Shown here piece after piece: positions 8,511-15,858 of a stretch of 64,000 bases of DNA. The notes under the pieces were generated by a model. The model did no database searches. It was not told the origin of the DNA and saw only the letters and a list, made by a program, of their open reading frames with translations. A program made the position numbers and the translations under genes. The stretch is from Bacillota bacterium. Its GTDB lineage: Bacteria > Bacillota > Clostridia > Lachnospirales > Anaerotignaceae. The stretch spans positions 62,001 to 126,000 of the forward strand of contig JAHZDZ010000010.1 in assembly GCA_019422105.1 (NCBI GenBank), given 5' to 3'. How positions within the stretch are numbered: the first letter of the stretch is position 1; each line of letters opens with the position of its first letter.

Positions 8511-8742
8511 AATAGCCGCATGGTGGCTATTTTTACGGATTGACCACTTTTGGGTCAAGCCGTTTCCTTTTTTCCTTTTATTGCGTCAGCAATAAAATAG
8601 CCGCATGGTGGCTATTTTTACGGATTGACCACTTTGAGGTCAAGCCGTTTCCTTTTTTCCTTTTATTGCGTCAGCAATAAAATAGCCGCATGGTGGCTAT
8701 TTTTACGGATTGACCACTTTGAGGTCAAGCCGTTTCCTTTTT
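8511..8742. repeat. Three tandem copies of an 85-bp hairpin-rich unit
   Basis: Units start at 8511, 8596 and 8681; the third is cut after about 62 bp. Each contains three dyads: AATAGCC-N7-GGCTATT, TTGACC-N7-GGTCAA and TTTTATTG-N6-CAATAAAA. Copies differ at only a few positions in the loops (TTTG versus TTGA). A degenerate piece recurs at 14827-14858. The array is non-coding and ends 55 bp before the DUF3788 gene. Confidence 0.9.
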
Positions 8743-8797
8743 TACAGATACCAATAATATACAGCAGGCATATAAGAAAAGAAAAAACGGAGGTAGT

Positions 8798-9238
8798 ATG
8801 GAAGAATTCTGGAATAAAAATGACAGTGAAGTAAAACCTGATATGGATAGGATAAAGGACTTTGTGGACAGTCCCTTATGGAATGAACTTTGCTTATGGA
8901 TAGAGAAGACGTATGCTCCTGTAAGGCCTGTTATAGAATTCAGCCGGTGCAGTATGCAGCAGGGCTGGAATATAAAATATAGAAAAGGCGGCCGCTCCCT
9001 GTGTACCCTGTATCCTGAAAACGGCTATTTTACGGCATTGGTGGTGATAGGGGAAAAGGAAAAGCTTCCCTTTGAAATATCCCTTCCGGCGATGAGCCAA
9101 TACACGCAGACGCTGTACAAAAATACAAAAGAAGGCATGGGGCAAAAATGGCTGATGTTCGAGGTGCGGGAAAGATGCATATATGAGGATGTTAAAGCAT
9201 GTATCACCATGAGAAGAAAACCAAAGAACACTGTATAA
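8798..9238 (+). CDS. DUF3788 family protein
   Basis: A 146-residue soluble protein. The pattern of an N-terminal helical pair, GWNIKYRKGGRSLCTLYPENG, a strand-rich EKEKLPFEIS segment and a C-terminal WLMFEVRERCIYEDVKACI fits DUF3788, a small YdhG-like family of unknown function in Firmicutes and Bacteroidetes. ACGGAGGTAGT precedes the ATG. It is monocistronic, between the 85-bp repeat array and a terminator. Confidence 0.75.
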   Translation: MEEFWNKNDSEVKPDMDRIKDFVDSPLWNELCLWIEKTYAPVRPVIEFSRCSMQQGWNIKYRKGGRSLCTLYPENGYFTALVVIGEKEKLPFEISLPAMSQYTQTLYKNTKEGMGQKWLMFEVRERCIYEDVKACITMRRKPKNTV

Positions 9239-9358
9239 AGAATAAACGGAAATAATTTACATAAAATCAGTGGCCTTGGGTATGATAGTTACATATTATG
9301 TCAGCAGAAGCTGTAAAACTGCGGTAGCAAAATAAAACCCTTTTTTAGTGGCCATTGG

Positions 9359-9386
9359 GCAGAAAGCCCATGCTTTCTGCATTTTT
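9359..9386 (+). terminator. Terminator after the DUF3788 gene
   Basis: GCAGAAAGC (9359-9367) and GCTTTCTGC (9372-9380) form a 9-bp perfect stem with a 4-base loop, followed by ATTTTT. Confidence 0.85.
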
Positions 9387-9400
9387 AGGCGTATCACCCA

Positions 9401-9429
9401 TTGACAATAAAATGACGGTGGGATATAAT
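9401..9429 (+). promoter_or_regulatory. Consensus sigma-A promoter of the aspS T-box leader
   Basis: TTGACA (9401-9406) and TATAAT (9424-9429) are both perfect consensus hexamers with the ideal 17-bp spacing. Transcription should start near 9436, just before the T-box Stem I. Confidence 0.93.
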
Positions 9430-9435
9430 TTGTGC

Positions 9436-9710
9436 TGATGGCGATGACGGAGAGAAGTAGTGTAGATTATCGTTTCCAGTGAGCGGAGGACAGTGTAAAC
9501 TCTGTAAAGTGAATCTATATGAATAACACTCTAACAGCCGCAATCCGAACGGGTGCAATTCCGCTTAAGTAGGTGCGCCGCAGGCTGCGCGAAAGACAGC
9601 AGAGGTTTTATAACCGGTAAAGTGACTGTATAACAGTAATTCAGGTGGTACCGCGGACTTTTTTCTGTTCGTCCTGAGCTTTTTTCAGGATGGGCAGTTT
9701 TTTTATTTTA
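9436..9710 (+). ncRNA. T-box riboswitch leader of aspS, likely asparagine specifier
   Basis: The T-box core reads CAGGTGGTACCGCGG at 9642-9656. Stem I begins with AGAG (9451-9454) pairing CTCT (9529-9532) and TGTAGATT (9461-9468) pairing AATCTATA (9512-9519). The enclosed loop has the AGTA motif on the 5' side (9456-9459) and GAATAACA (9521-9528) on the 3' side. The triplet before the conserved purine, AAC at 9525-9527, is where a specifier normally sits and is an Asn codon; no GAC or GAT is present in this loop. The leader ends in a terminator at 9665-9708 that competes with the antiterminator. Uncharged tRNA would turn aspS on. Confidence 0.88.
9665..9708 (+). terminator. T-box regulated terminator
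   Basis: CTGTTCGTCCTGA pairs with TCAGGATGGGCAG (9665-9697, some G-U pairs) and is followed by a long T run. The T-box sequence lies just upstream and can pair with part of the 5' arm to form the antiterminator. Confidence 0.88.
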
Positions 9711-9777
9711 AATGACAGCTGCGTTTCCTGCACAGGTATATAACGGGTATGTAAATAAGAAATTTAAGGAGGATTAT

Positions 9778-11529
9778 ATGGAAGCTTCAAGTAAGTACCG
9801 TAGCACAACATTGGATAAAATCAGTGAGGAGGATGTGGGAAAAACAATCAGGGTTGCCGGATGGGTAGAAAATATCCGTGATCACGGCGGCGTTTCCTTT
9901 ATTGACTTAAGGGACATGTACGGCGTACTTCAAGTGGTTATGAGAGACACCAGCCTTCTGGAGGGAATTGTCAAGGAGGACTGCATTTCCATTGAAGGCG
10001 TAATGGAGCACCGTGACGAGGAAACCTACAATCCCAAAATCCCTACAGGCACCATTGAGCTGGATGCCCGAGCAGTTGAAACCTTAGGCAAGGTTTATAA
10101 ACAGCTTCCCTTCGAGGTTATGACCTCCAAGGAAATACGTGAGGATTTAAGGCTGAAATACCGTTATTTGGATTTAAGAAATAAAAAGGTAAAGGATAAT
10201 ATTATTTTCCGCTCCCAGGTTATCAGCTTTTTAAGGCAGAAAATGACAGAAATGGAATTTCTGGAGATACAGACACCAATTCTCTGTGCTTCCTCGCCGG
10301 AGGGTGCAAGGGATTATATTGTTCCCTCCCGAAAATTTAAAGGAAAATTTTATGCGCTGCCTCAGGCACCTCAACAGTACAAGCAGCTTTTGATGGTATC
10401 AGGATTTGATAAATATTTCCAGATTGCGCCATGCTTCCGTGACGAGGACGCCCGTGCAGACCGCTCTCCGGGAGAATTTTACCAGCTGGACTTTGAAATG
10501 AGCTTTGCAACCCAGGAGGATGTATTCCGCGCCGGAGAGGAAGTTCTGACAGAGACATTTGAAAAATTTGCGCCGGAAGGTTTTCAGGTTACCCAGGCGC
10601 CGTATCCTGTTATCAGCTATAAACAGGCTATGCTGGAATTTGGATCTGATAAGCCTGATTTGAGAAATCCGCTGCGCATTGTGGATGTAACGGACTTTTT
10701 CCAGAGATGTACCTTTAAGCCCTTTCATGGCAAGACAATTCGTGCCATCAAGGTACATGCGGAAATGTCAAAGGGCTTCCATGAGAAGCTTTTGAAATTT
10801 GCAACAAGTATTGGTATGGGCGGCCTTGGCTATTTGGAGGTAAAAGAGGATAATGGCTACAAAGGGCCTATTGACAAGTTTATCCCCGACGAGATGAAGG
10901 GTGAGATTGCGGAAATTGCCGGACTGGAGGCAGGGGATACCATATTCTTTATTGCTGACAGGGAGGAGCGCGCCGCTGATTTCGCGGGACAGCTTCGCAA
11001 CGAGCTTGCCGCGCGGCTTGATTTGTGTGAAAAAAATGCATACCGTTTCTGCTTTGTAAACGATTTCCCAATGTATGAATATGACAAGGAAGAGAAAAAG
11101 ATTATTTTCACCCATAACCCCTTCTCTATGCCGCAGGGCGGGCTGGAAGCGCTCAATACAAAGGATCCGCTGGATATTTTAGCGTACCAGTATGATATTG
11201 TCTGTAACGGTGTTGAATTATCCTCAGGCGCTGTCAGAAACCATAATCTGGATATCATGATCAAGGCCTTTGAGATCGCAGGCTATACACAGGAGGATTT
11301 ACAGCAAAAGTTCGGCGCTCTCTATAACGCATTCCAGTATGGAGCGCCGCCCCACGCAGGTATGGCACCGGGCGTTGACCGTATGATTATGCTTCTTAGA
11401 AACGAGGAGAATATTCGTGAGATTATCCCCTTCCCAATGAACGGAAATGCCCAGGATTTAATGTGCGGTGCCCCAGGCGATGTCTCTGAAACGCAGCTTA
11501 GGGAGGTTCACATTAAGGTAAGGCAGTAA
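9778..11529 (+). CDS. aspS: Aspartate--tRNA ligase, possibly non-discriminating
   Basis: A 583-residue bacterial-type class II synthetase: N-terminal OB anticodon-binding domain (about 15-110, IRVAGWVENIRDHGG), catalytic core with motif 2 around FRDEDARADRSPGEFYQLD, a GAD insertion domain (about 300-400) and motif 3 at MAPGVDRMIMLL. The start at 9778 is fixed by TTTAAGGAGG; an in-frame ATG at 9712 lies in the T-box tail. From memory, SPGEFYQLD and APGVDR are typical of AspRS types that also charge tRNA-Asn for the transamidation route. Together with the AAC specifier this suggests that the enzyme makes Asp-tRNA(Asn) as well as Asp-tRNA(Asp). No gat genes are in the window. Confidence 0.95.
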   Translation: MEASSKYRSTTLDKISEEDVGKTIRVAGWVENIRDHGGVSFIDLRDMYGVLQVVMRDTSLLEGIVKEDCISIEGVMEHRDEETYNPKIPTGTIELDARAVETLGKVYKQLPFEVMTSKEIREDLRLKYRYLDLRNKKVKDNIIFRSQVISFLRQKMTEMEFLEIQTPILCASSPEGARDYIVPSRKFKGKFYALPQAPQQYKQLLMVSGFDKYFQIAPCFRDEDARADRSPGEFYQLDFEMSFATQEDVFRAGEEVLTETFEKFAPEGFQVTQAPYPVISYKQAMLEFGSDKPDLRNPLRIVDVTDFFQRCTFKPFHGKTIRAIKVHAEMSKGFHEKLLKFATSIGMGGLGYLEVKEDNGYKGPIDKFIPDEMKGEIAEIAGLEAGDTIFFIADREERAADFAGQLRNELAARLDLCEKNAYRFCFVNDFPMYEYDKEEKKIIFTHNPFSMPQGGLEALNTKDPLDILAYQYDIVCNGVELSSGAVRNHNLDIMIKAFEIAGYTQEDLQQKFGALYNAFQYGAPPHAGMAPGVDRMIMLLRNEENIREIIPFPMNGNAQDLMCGAPGDVSETQLREVHIKVRQ

Positions 11530-11583
11530 AACAATCAGAAGGTTTATATGACGCATTGAAAAATAATATTGCAGTTATAACGA

Positions 11584-11624
11584 AAAACTATTACATTTAC
11601 TATTGGCGGATGGAATAGTTTTTT
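11584..11624 (+). terminator. Possible aspS terminator
   Basis: AAAACTATT (11584-11592) and AATAGTTTT (11614-11622) pair across a 21-base loop, followed by two further T residues. The AU-rich stem and long loop make it a weak candidate. Confidence 0.45.
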
Positions 11625-11707
11625 GTTATGCTTAATTATATGCCTAAATAAGAATGTAAATAGCAGCAGAAGAATATACCACTGGAAAGTTACAGGGAGG
11701 CGGTTAT

Positions 11708-12286
11708 GTGGGTACAATATTTTTTGGTGTCTTGATGGTGGCTGTAGGGCTTTTTGTGATGCCTGCTTCCCACTATCTGGGAAATGACAGACTGTTTCTT
11801 CCCGGCGTTCTTTTTATATGCATGGGAGCCTACTTTGTGTATGACGGTTATAAAAAGGGGAAAAGGAAAAAAAACGGCTCTCAGGAGGAAAAGTATCAGG
11901 TACGTATTCTTCTTTCCCATGCTTTTGGGCTGGATTTTCCGCAAAACTCTGCCTGCAGCCTGACTCTTTACGGCAATAAGGTAACTTTTGAGCGGAAAAA
12001 TGTGACATATACGCTTTTGAAGGAAAATGTGACAGATATATTTATAAAAACAGGAGAAGAACTAAAAAAAGAAGTTCCTTCGATAACAGAGGCGGACAAT
12101 TTATTGTATCCTCTATATGAATTACTGGGGGATGATAAACAAGGGAAAAACAAAAGCTTCCTGATTTTAATCTACAGTCAAGAAGGAAAAGAGGAGTTTG
12201 TCGCTTTTGATGTGACAAAACAGGAGAATATAGCGAAGGGTTTGGCAGCCTGTTTTTTTATGGAGGGTACAGGGGAAAAATCTTGA
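11708..12286 (+). CDS. Membrane-anchored hypothetical protein, 192 residues
   Basis: Two N-terminal membrane segments (about 2-20 and 27-44) form a hairpin, followed by a basic KKGKRKK stop-transfer and a roughly 140-residue cytoplasmic domain rich in charged residues. A GTG start at 11708 lies 6 bases after GGAGG; this reading avoids an ATG in another frame at 11706. I do not recognise the cytoplasmic domain; its strand-rich middle with KNVTYTLLKENVTDIFIKTG resembles PH-like membrane-associated folds only loosely. It stands between aspS and yaaA. Confidence 0.6.
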   Translation: MGTIFFGVLMVAVGLFVMPASHYLGNDRLFLPGVLFICMGAYFVYDGYKKGKRKKNGSQEEKYQVRILLSHAFGLDFPQNSACSLTLYGNKVTFERKNVTYTLLKENVTDIFIKTGEELKKEVPSITEADNLLYPLYELLGDDKQGKNKSFLILIYSQEGKEEFVAFDVTKQENIAKGLAACFFMEGTGEKS

Positions 12287-12452
12287 ATTGAACATGAAGG
12301 AAATATCAAGGAAAAGAATCCTGAATAAAAAATGAATAATAAAACCATTAATTACACCTATTTGAACAGATTGGATGGTTTCACCAACGCACTTCCATGA
12401 TATTGTTTTTGATTGTATCCGCAGTAGAAAAGAAAGATAAGAGGATTTTGTC

Positions 12453-13205
12453 ATGAGGATTATAATTTCCCCCGCAAAAAAAATGAGGCGGGATGATATT
12501 CTAGCCTATCAAAATTTGCCGCGTTTTATAGATGAGACGGAAATATTGAAAAAACAGTTGGAGTCCATGAGCGATGAGGCGCTTAAGAAGCTTTGGAAAT
12601 GCAATGACAATATTGCCAGTCTAAATATTGAAAGAATTCAAAAAATGGATGTCAGGAGAAATCTCAGCCCCGCTATTTTCGCTTATGAGGGTATCCAGTA
12701 TACCTATATGGCCCCTGGTGTTTTTACCCGGCAGGAATTGGCTTATCTGGAGGAGCATCTCAGGATATTGTCCGGTTTTTACGGACTGCTCAGGCCCTTT
12801 GACGGGGTAGTGAGCTACCGCCTTGAAATGCAGGCAAAACTTAGAGTGGAGAATTTTAAAAACCTTTATGATTTTTGGGGAGACAAAATGGCACAGGCGC
12901 TTTTTGAGGAAACAGATGTTATAATCAATCTGGCCTCTCAGGAGTACAGCAATTGCATTTCTCCTTATCTGTCTGAAAATAAAAGACTGGTGAACTGTGT
13001 TTTTGGAGAGCTGATAAATGGAAAACTTACAGAAAAGGGAACCCTCTGCAAAATGGCCAGGGGAGAAATGGTGCGCTTTATGGCGGAAAATAATATAGAG
13101 GATTTTGAGCGTATCAGGGAATTTAACAGGCTTGGCTACAGATACTCGGCAAAAAGGTCAAATGAAAATACTTATGTTTTTATAAAGGACAGCCAAGCAA
13201 TATAA
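12453..13205 (+). CDS. yaaA: YaaA family peroxide-stress protein
   Basis: A 250-residue protein matching YaaA (DUF328) along its length: MRIIISPAKKM at the N-terminus, a central LSGFYGLLRPFDGVVSYRLEM block, then NLASQEY and a C-terminal FNRLGYRYSAKRS. In E. coli YaaA limits free iron and protects DNA during peroxide stress; the fold binds DNA. Length is standard. AGAGGA precedes the ATG and a good terminator follows, so it is monocistronic. No regulator site is evident. Confidence 0.92.
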   Translation: MRIIISPAKKMRRDDILAYQNLPRFIDETEILKKQLESMSDEALKKLWKCNDNIASLNIERIQKMDVRRNLSPAIFAYEGIQYTYMAPGVFTRQELAYLEEHLRILSGFYGLLRPFDGVVSYRLEMQAKLRVENFKNLYDFWGDKMAQALFEETDVIINLASQEYSNCISPYLSENKRLVNCVFGELINGKLTEKGTLCKMARGEMVRFMAENNIEDFERIREFNRLGYRYSAKRSNENTYVFIKDSQAI

Positions 13206-13221
13206 TATAAAATTATTTATC

Positions 13222-13260
13222 AAAAGGCTTTCCGTAAATAAAAAGCAGGAGAGCCTTTTT
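13222..13260 (+). terminator. Terminator after yaaA
   Basis: AAAAGGCTTTCC (13222-13233) pairs with GGAGAGCCTTTT with one mismatch and ends in TTTTT at 13260. Confidence 0.85.
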
Positions 13261-13312
13261 CTATTATCAAAATTTTCAGAAAATATCTATTTACAAAAAC
13301 CACTCCTAAGGC

Positions 13313-13332
13313 GGCTTGACTTAAGAAAACAA
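13313..13332 (+). repeat. 20-bp dispersed repeat, copy 1
   Basis: GGCTTGACTTAAGAAAACAA occurs here and, with one change (A to G at the seventh base), at 17588-17607. Both copies follow gene ends. Its role is unknown. Confidence 0.6.
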
Positions 13333-13412
13333 AATATAAATCAGAATTGGATTTTTAAAGAAAACGCCGGGGCCATACAGCATAAAAAAAGCAGAGCAGA
13401 ACGATTCTAATC

Positions 13413-13448
13413 AGCAGAGAAAGCTTGATTCATCAAGCTTTCTCTGCT
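13413..13448. terminator. 16-bp perfect hairpin beyond the asparaginase gene
   Basis: AGCAGAGAAAGCTTGA and TCAAGCTTTCTCTGCT form a perfect 16-bp stem with a TTCA loop in the convergent gap between yaaA and the asparaginase gene. No strong U-run follows on either strand, so termination is likely but not certain. Confidence 0.55.
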
Positions 13449-13501
13449 TCAAAGGTTACTTATGGCATCGGCCGTCAAGTACATCTTTTATAAAAATGGT
13501 A

Positions 13502-14572
13502 TTAATAAATTCCAAACATTCTCCTCAGCTCTTCAAAATCCCTCGTTTTTGTCAGTCCCAATTGCAGCAATATTTTTGATTTTTGAGGCGACAGCGTATC
13601 CGCCGGTATGACATTGTTCGACTTTTCAATTATTTTGTGACGTATGATGATACCATTTGCCACACGGCTGGAGCGCACTACAGGTACATTTTTTTCTTCC
13701 AGGTCTCTTACTTTATTTCTCCAGCTCTCACTGTAGCTTCCAATACCGCACCCTGCTATAACAATACCCTCATAATGCTCCGCCATGTAATCCAAAAGTG
13801 CAGCATCTGCATCACAATGGAAATAGGCAATGGCTACCTTGGGCAGAGATGTCATATGTGCAATATCAAATTCTGTCTGCATCGTATGTGCCTTGAGGGG
13901 AATCTGATAGAAATGTGGAACCTCCTCCTTCATATAGCCCAGACAGCCAAAATCTCTGCTGCTGAACGCGTCTGTCTGAAAGGTACTGACCTTTTGCACA
14001 TCTCTGGCACTGTATATGGCGTCAGAAAAAACAACCATCACGCCCTTTCTCATGCCCTCTGCGCTGGCGGCCAGAGAAACCGCCTGATACAAATTCATTG
14101 GCCCATCAGGACTGATAGCCGAGGCCGGCCGCATGGATCCAGTCAGTATAACCGGCTTATCTGTTTTTACAGTCAAATGAAGAAAATACGCAGTTTCTTC
14201 TATGGTATTCGTTCCATGGGTGATAACAAATCCCGCTATCTCCTCCAAAGCGGAAAGGGAATTAATAATCTTTGCCATGCGCAGCCATTCCCTATCCGTC
14301 ACATTGTTGCTGTCTGTACTGCATATTTGAATGCCTATAATATCCGCCAGCTCTTCAAGGCCGTAAACGCTGCTGCAAAGCTCATTTAAATCGATACCTC
14401 CCGGAATATATCCCGCAACTCTCCCCTTTGCGCCGGATCCGGCTATGGTTCCCCCTGTGCCCAGCATTACTACCGTTTTCCTGTTCTCTCCCGAAATACG
14501 AGCAGAAACCTCTTTAATATCAAATTCAACATCTACCTTGTCCTTAAGCCGTGCAATAAACGCCTGATTCAT
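13502..14572 (-). CDS. L-asparaginase (bacterial type, no signal peptide)
   Basis: A 356-residue amidohydrolase converting L-Asn to L-Asp and ammonia. The first catalytic Thr is in TGGTIAG (about residue 40), followed by an AGYIPGG segment; the second Thr motif reads THGTNTIEETAYFL (about 118-131), where the usual Asp of HGTDT is Asn. TGSMRPASAISPDGP and the C-terminal active-site GCGIGS are conserved. It lacks a secretion signal, so it is probably cytoplasmic despite similarity to type II enzymes. Its N-terminus is about 35 residues longer than usual. AGGAGAGG precedes the ATG. It diverges from the racemase/D-aminoacylase pair. It could favour Asn or Gln-like amides. Confidence 0.88.
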   Translation of the reverse strand: MNQAFIARLKDKVDVEFDIKEVSARISGENRKTVVMLGTGGTIAGSGAKGRVAGYIPGGIDLNELCSSVYGLEELADIIGIQICSTDSNNVTDREWLRMAKIINSLSALEEIAGFVITHGTNTIEETAYFLHLTVKTDKPVILTGSMRPASAISPDGPMNLYQAVSLAASAEGMRKGVMVVFSDAIYSARDVQKVSTFQTDAFSSRDFGCLGYMKEEVPHFYQIPLKAHTMQTEFDIAHMTSLPKVAIAYFHCDADAALLDYMAEHYEGIVIAGCGIGSYSESWRNKVRDLEEKNVPVVRSSRVANGIIIRHKIIEKSNNVIPADTLSPQKSKILLQLGLTKTRDFEELRRMFGIY

Positions 14573-14655
14573 GCAGTTCCTCTCCTATCTTTTTTCTCTT
14601 TTTCCGCTGATTATCCCGGTTATTTCTTGTTTTCTTTTAATATACAGGATATTTG

Positions 14656-14671
14656 CCGATTCTACAATCGG
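14656..14671. promoter_or_regulatory. Small dyad upstream of the asparaginase gene
   Basis: CCGATT-CTAC-AATCGG lies about 85-100 bp upstream of the asparaginase start, on the promoter side. It could be an operator or a transcript hairpin; nothing else supports a choice. Confidence 0.3.
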
Positions 14672-14732
14672 TAAATAAAAAAGCAAAATATATTATTTCA
14701 TTCACTGTTAAGATACTGTATAATGGAGGTAG

Positions 14733-14915
14733 CCGTGAGACGGCAAACCTCACGGGCAGGTTTACAGTGCAATCTGACCGTTTCCTTATTTTTCATAGAG
14801 GAGATGACAGTTGAGTCTATTTCTAAGGATTGACCGATTTAGGTCAAGCTGTTTCCTTACTTGTTTTTCTCCGTGAAACTGCAAACCTCACGGGCAGGTT
14901 TGCAGTGCAATCTGA
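14733..14915. repeat. Two 45-bp direct repeats with nested hairpins plus a fragment of the 85-bp unit
   Basis: Copies at 14733-14777 and 14871-14915 share CCGTGAGACGGCAAACCTC-type sequence with three differences. Each can fold in two competing ways: CCGTGA with TCACGG, or GCAAACCT with AGGTTTGC. Between them, 14827-14858 repeats the TTGACC...GGTCAAGC-GTTTCC core of the array at 8511. The remainder of 14573-15103 contains no recognisable gene. Confidence 0.75.
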
Positions 14916-15103
14916 ACTTCCCCTATTGTTTCAGAGACCATAGCCGAAACAATTTTTACTTAGAGCCGCTTTTTACTTATGTATCATATTTGGCGTATGA
15001 TTTCCGCGCCGTTAAAATAGAAACATGAACCTTTTCAACTCCTATTTTAGAATACACTTTTCACACTTAAACATATTTCATCTCAGAAAGAAGGCAATAC
15101 AAA

Positions 15104-15799
15104 ATGAACATTGGCATATTAGGCGGCATGGGGCCTCTGGCGACCGCTGACCTGTTCCAGAAAATCATACAAAAAACCGAGGCAAAAAGCGATCAGGAGC
15201 ATATCCACATTTTAATTGACTGCAACACCAATATCCCTGACAGGACGGAAGCCATACTGCATGGGGGAAAGGATCCTCTGCCAGAGATGGTTCGTTCAGC
15301 CGTCACCTTGGAAAACATGGGAGCCGACGTACTCTGTATGAGCTGTAACACGGCACACTATTATTATGATGCCATTACTCCTTATCTTCATATACCATTT
15401 TTGCATATGCCGGAGGAAACCGCAAAAAAAACGAAAGCGGAGGGTTTTGGAAGAGTCGGCCTTTTGGCTACAGACGGCACCTGTGAAGCGGGTGTTTATG
15501 ATAGGGCCTTTCAGAAAATTGGGATAGAGCTGATAAAACCTGATATAGAGGGCCAAAAGGCCGTTATGGATATTATTTATAAGGGTATAAAAGCCGGAAA
15601 CAAAGCATTTCCGCCGGATGCATTTCTACGCTGCCTCAACAGTATGAAAGCCCGAGGTGCAGAAGCCTTCATACTTGGCTGTACAGAACTTCCTCTGGCG
15701 AAGGATATTTACCATATTGGGGAAATAACTCTGGACCCCACATCTATTCTCGCAGAAGCTGCTATCGCCTTTGCAGGTAAAAAAGTCATAGCCTGCTGA
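15104..15799 (+). CDS. Aspartate/glutamate racemase family protein
   Basis: A 231-residue cofactor-independent amino-acid racemase. The N-terminal GILGGMGPLAT loop, the first catalytic Cys in MSCNTAH (about residue 83) and the second in LGCTELP (about 194) are intact, so two-base racemization should work. Length matches aspartate racemases. AGAAGGCAATA precedes the ATG. It lies 59 bp upstream of a D-aminoacylase on the same strand: the two together would take an N-acyl-D-amino acid to free D-amino acid and then to the L-form. Asp or Glu is the most likely substrate; related broad-specificity racemases exist. Confidence 0.88.
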   Translation: MNIGILGGMGPLATADLFQKIIQKTEAKSDQEHIHILIDCNTNIPDRTEAILHGGKDPLPEMVRSAVTLENMGADVLCMSCNTAHYYYDAITPYLHIPFLHMPEETAKKTKAEGFGRVGLLATDGTCEAGVYDRAFQKIGIELIKPDIEGQKAVMDIIYKGIKAGNKAFPPDAFLRCLNSMKARGAEAFILGCTELPLAKDIYHIGEITLDPTSILAEAAIAFAGKKVIAC

Positions 15800-15858
15800 A
15801 AGTAAAACATGAAAATGTTTACTATAATCATACCTTTAAAATGAATTGGAGGGATTTT

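Noticed and set aside
8511..8742. Repeat array as CRISPR
   Set aside because: The full 85-bp unit repeats with no unique spacers, and no cas gene is near.
9712..9777. Upstream ATG as the aspS start
   Set aside because: It lies right after the T-box terminator without a ribosome site; TTTAAGGAGG precedes the ATG at 9778, where synthetase homology begins.
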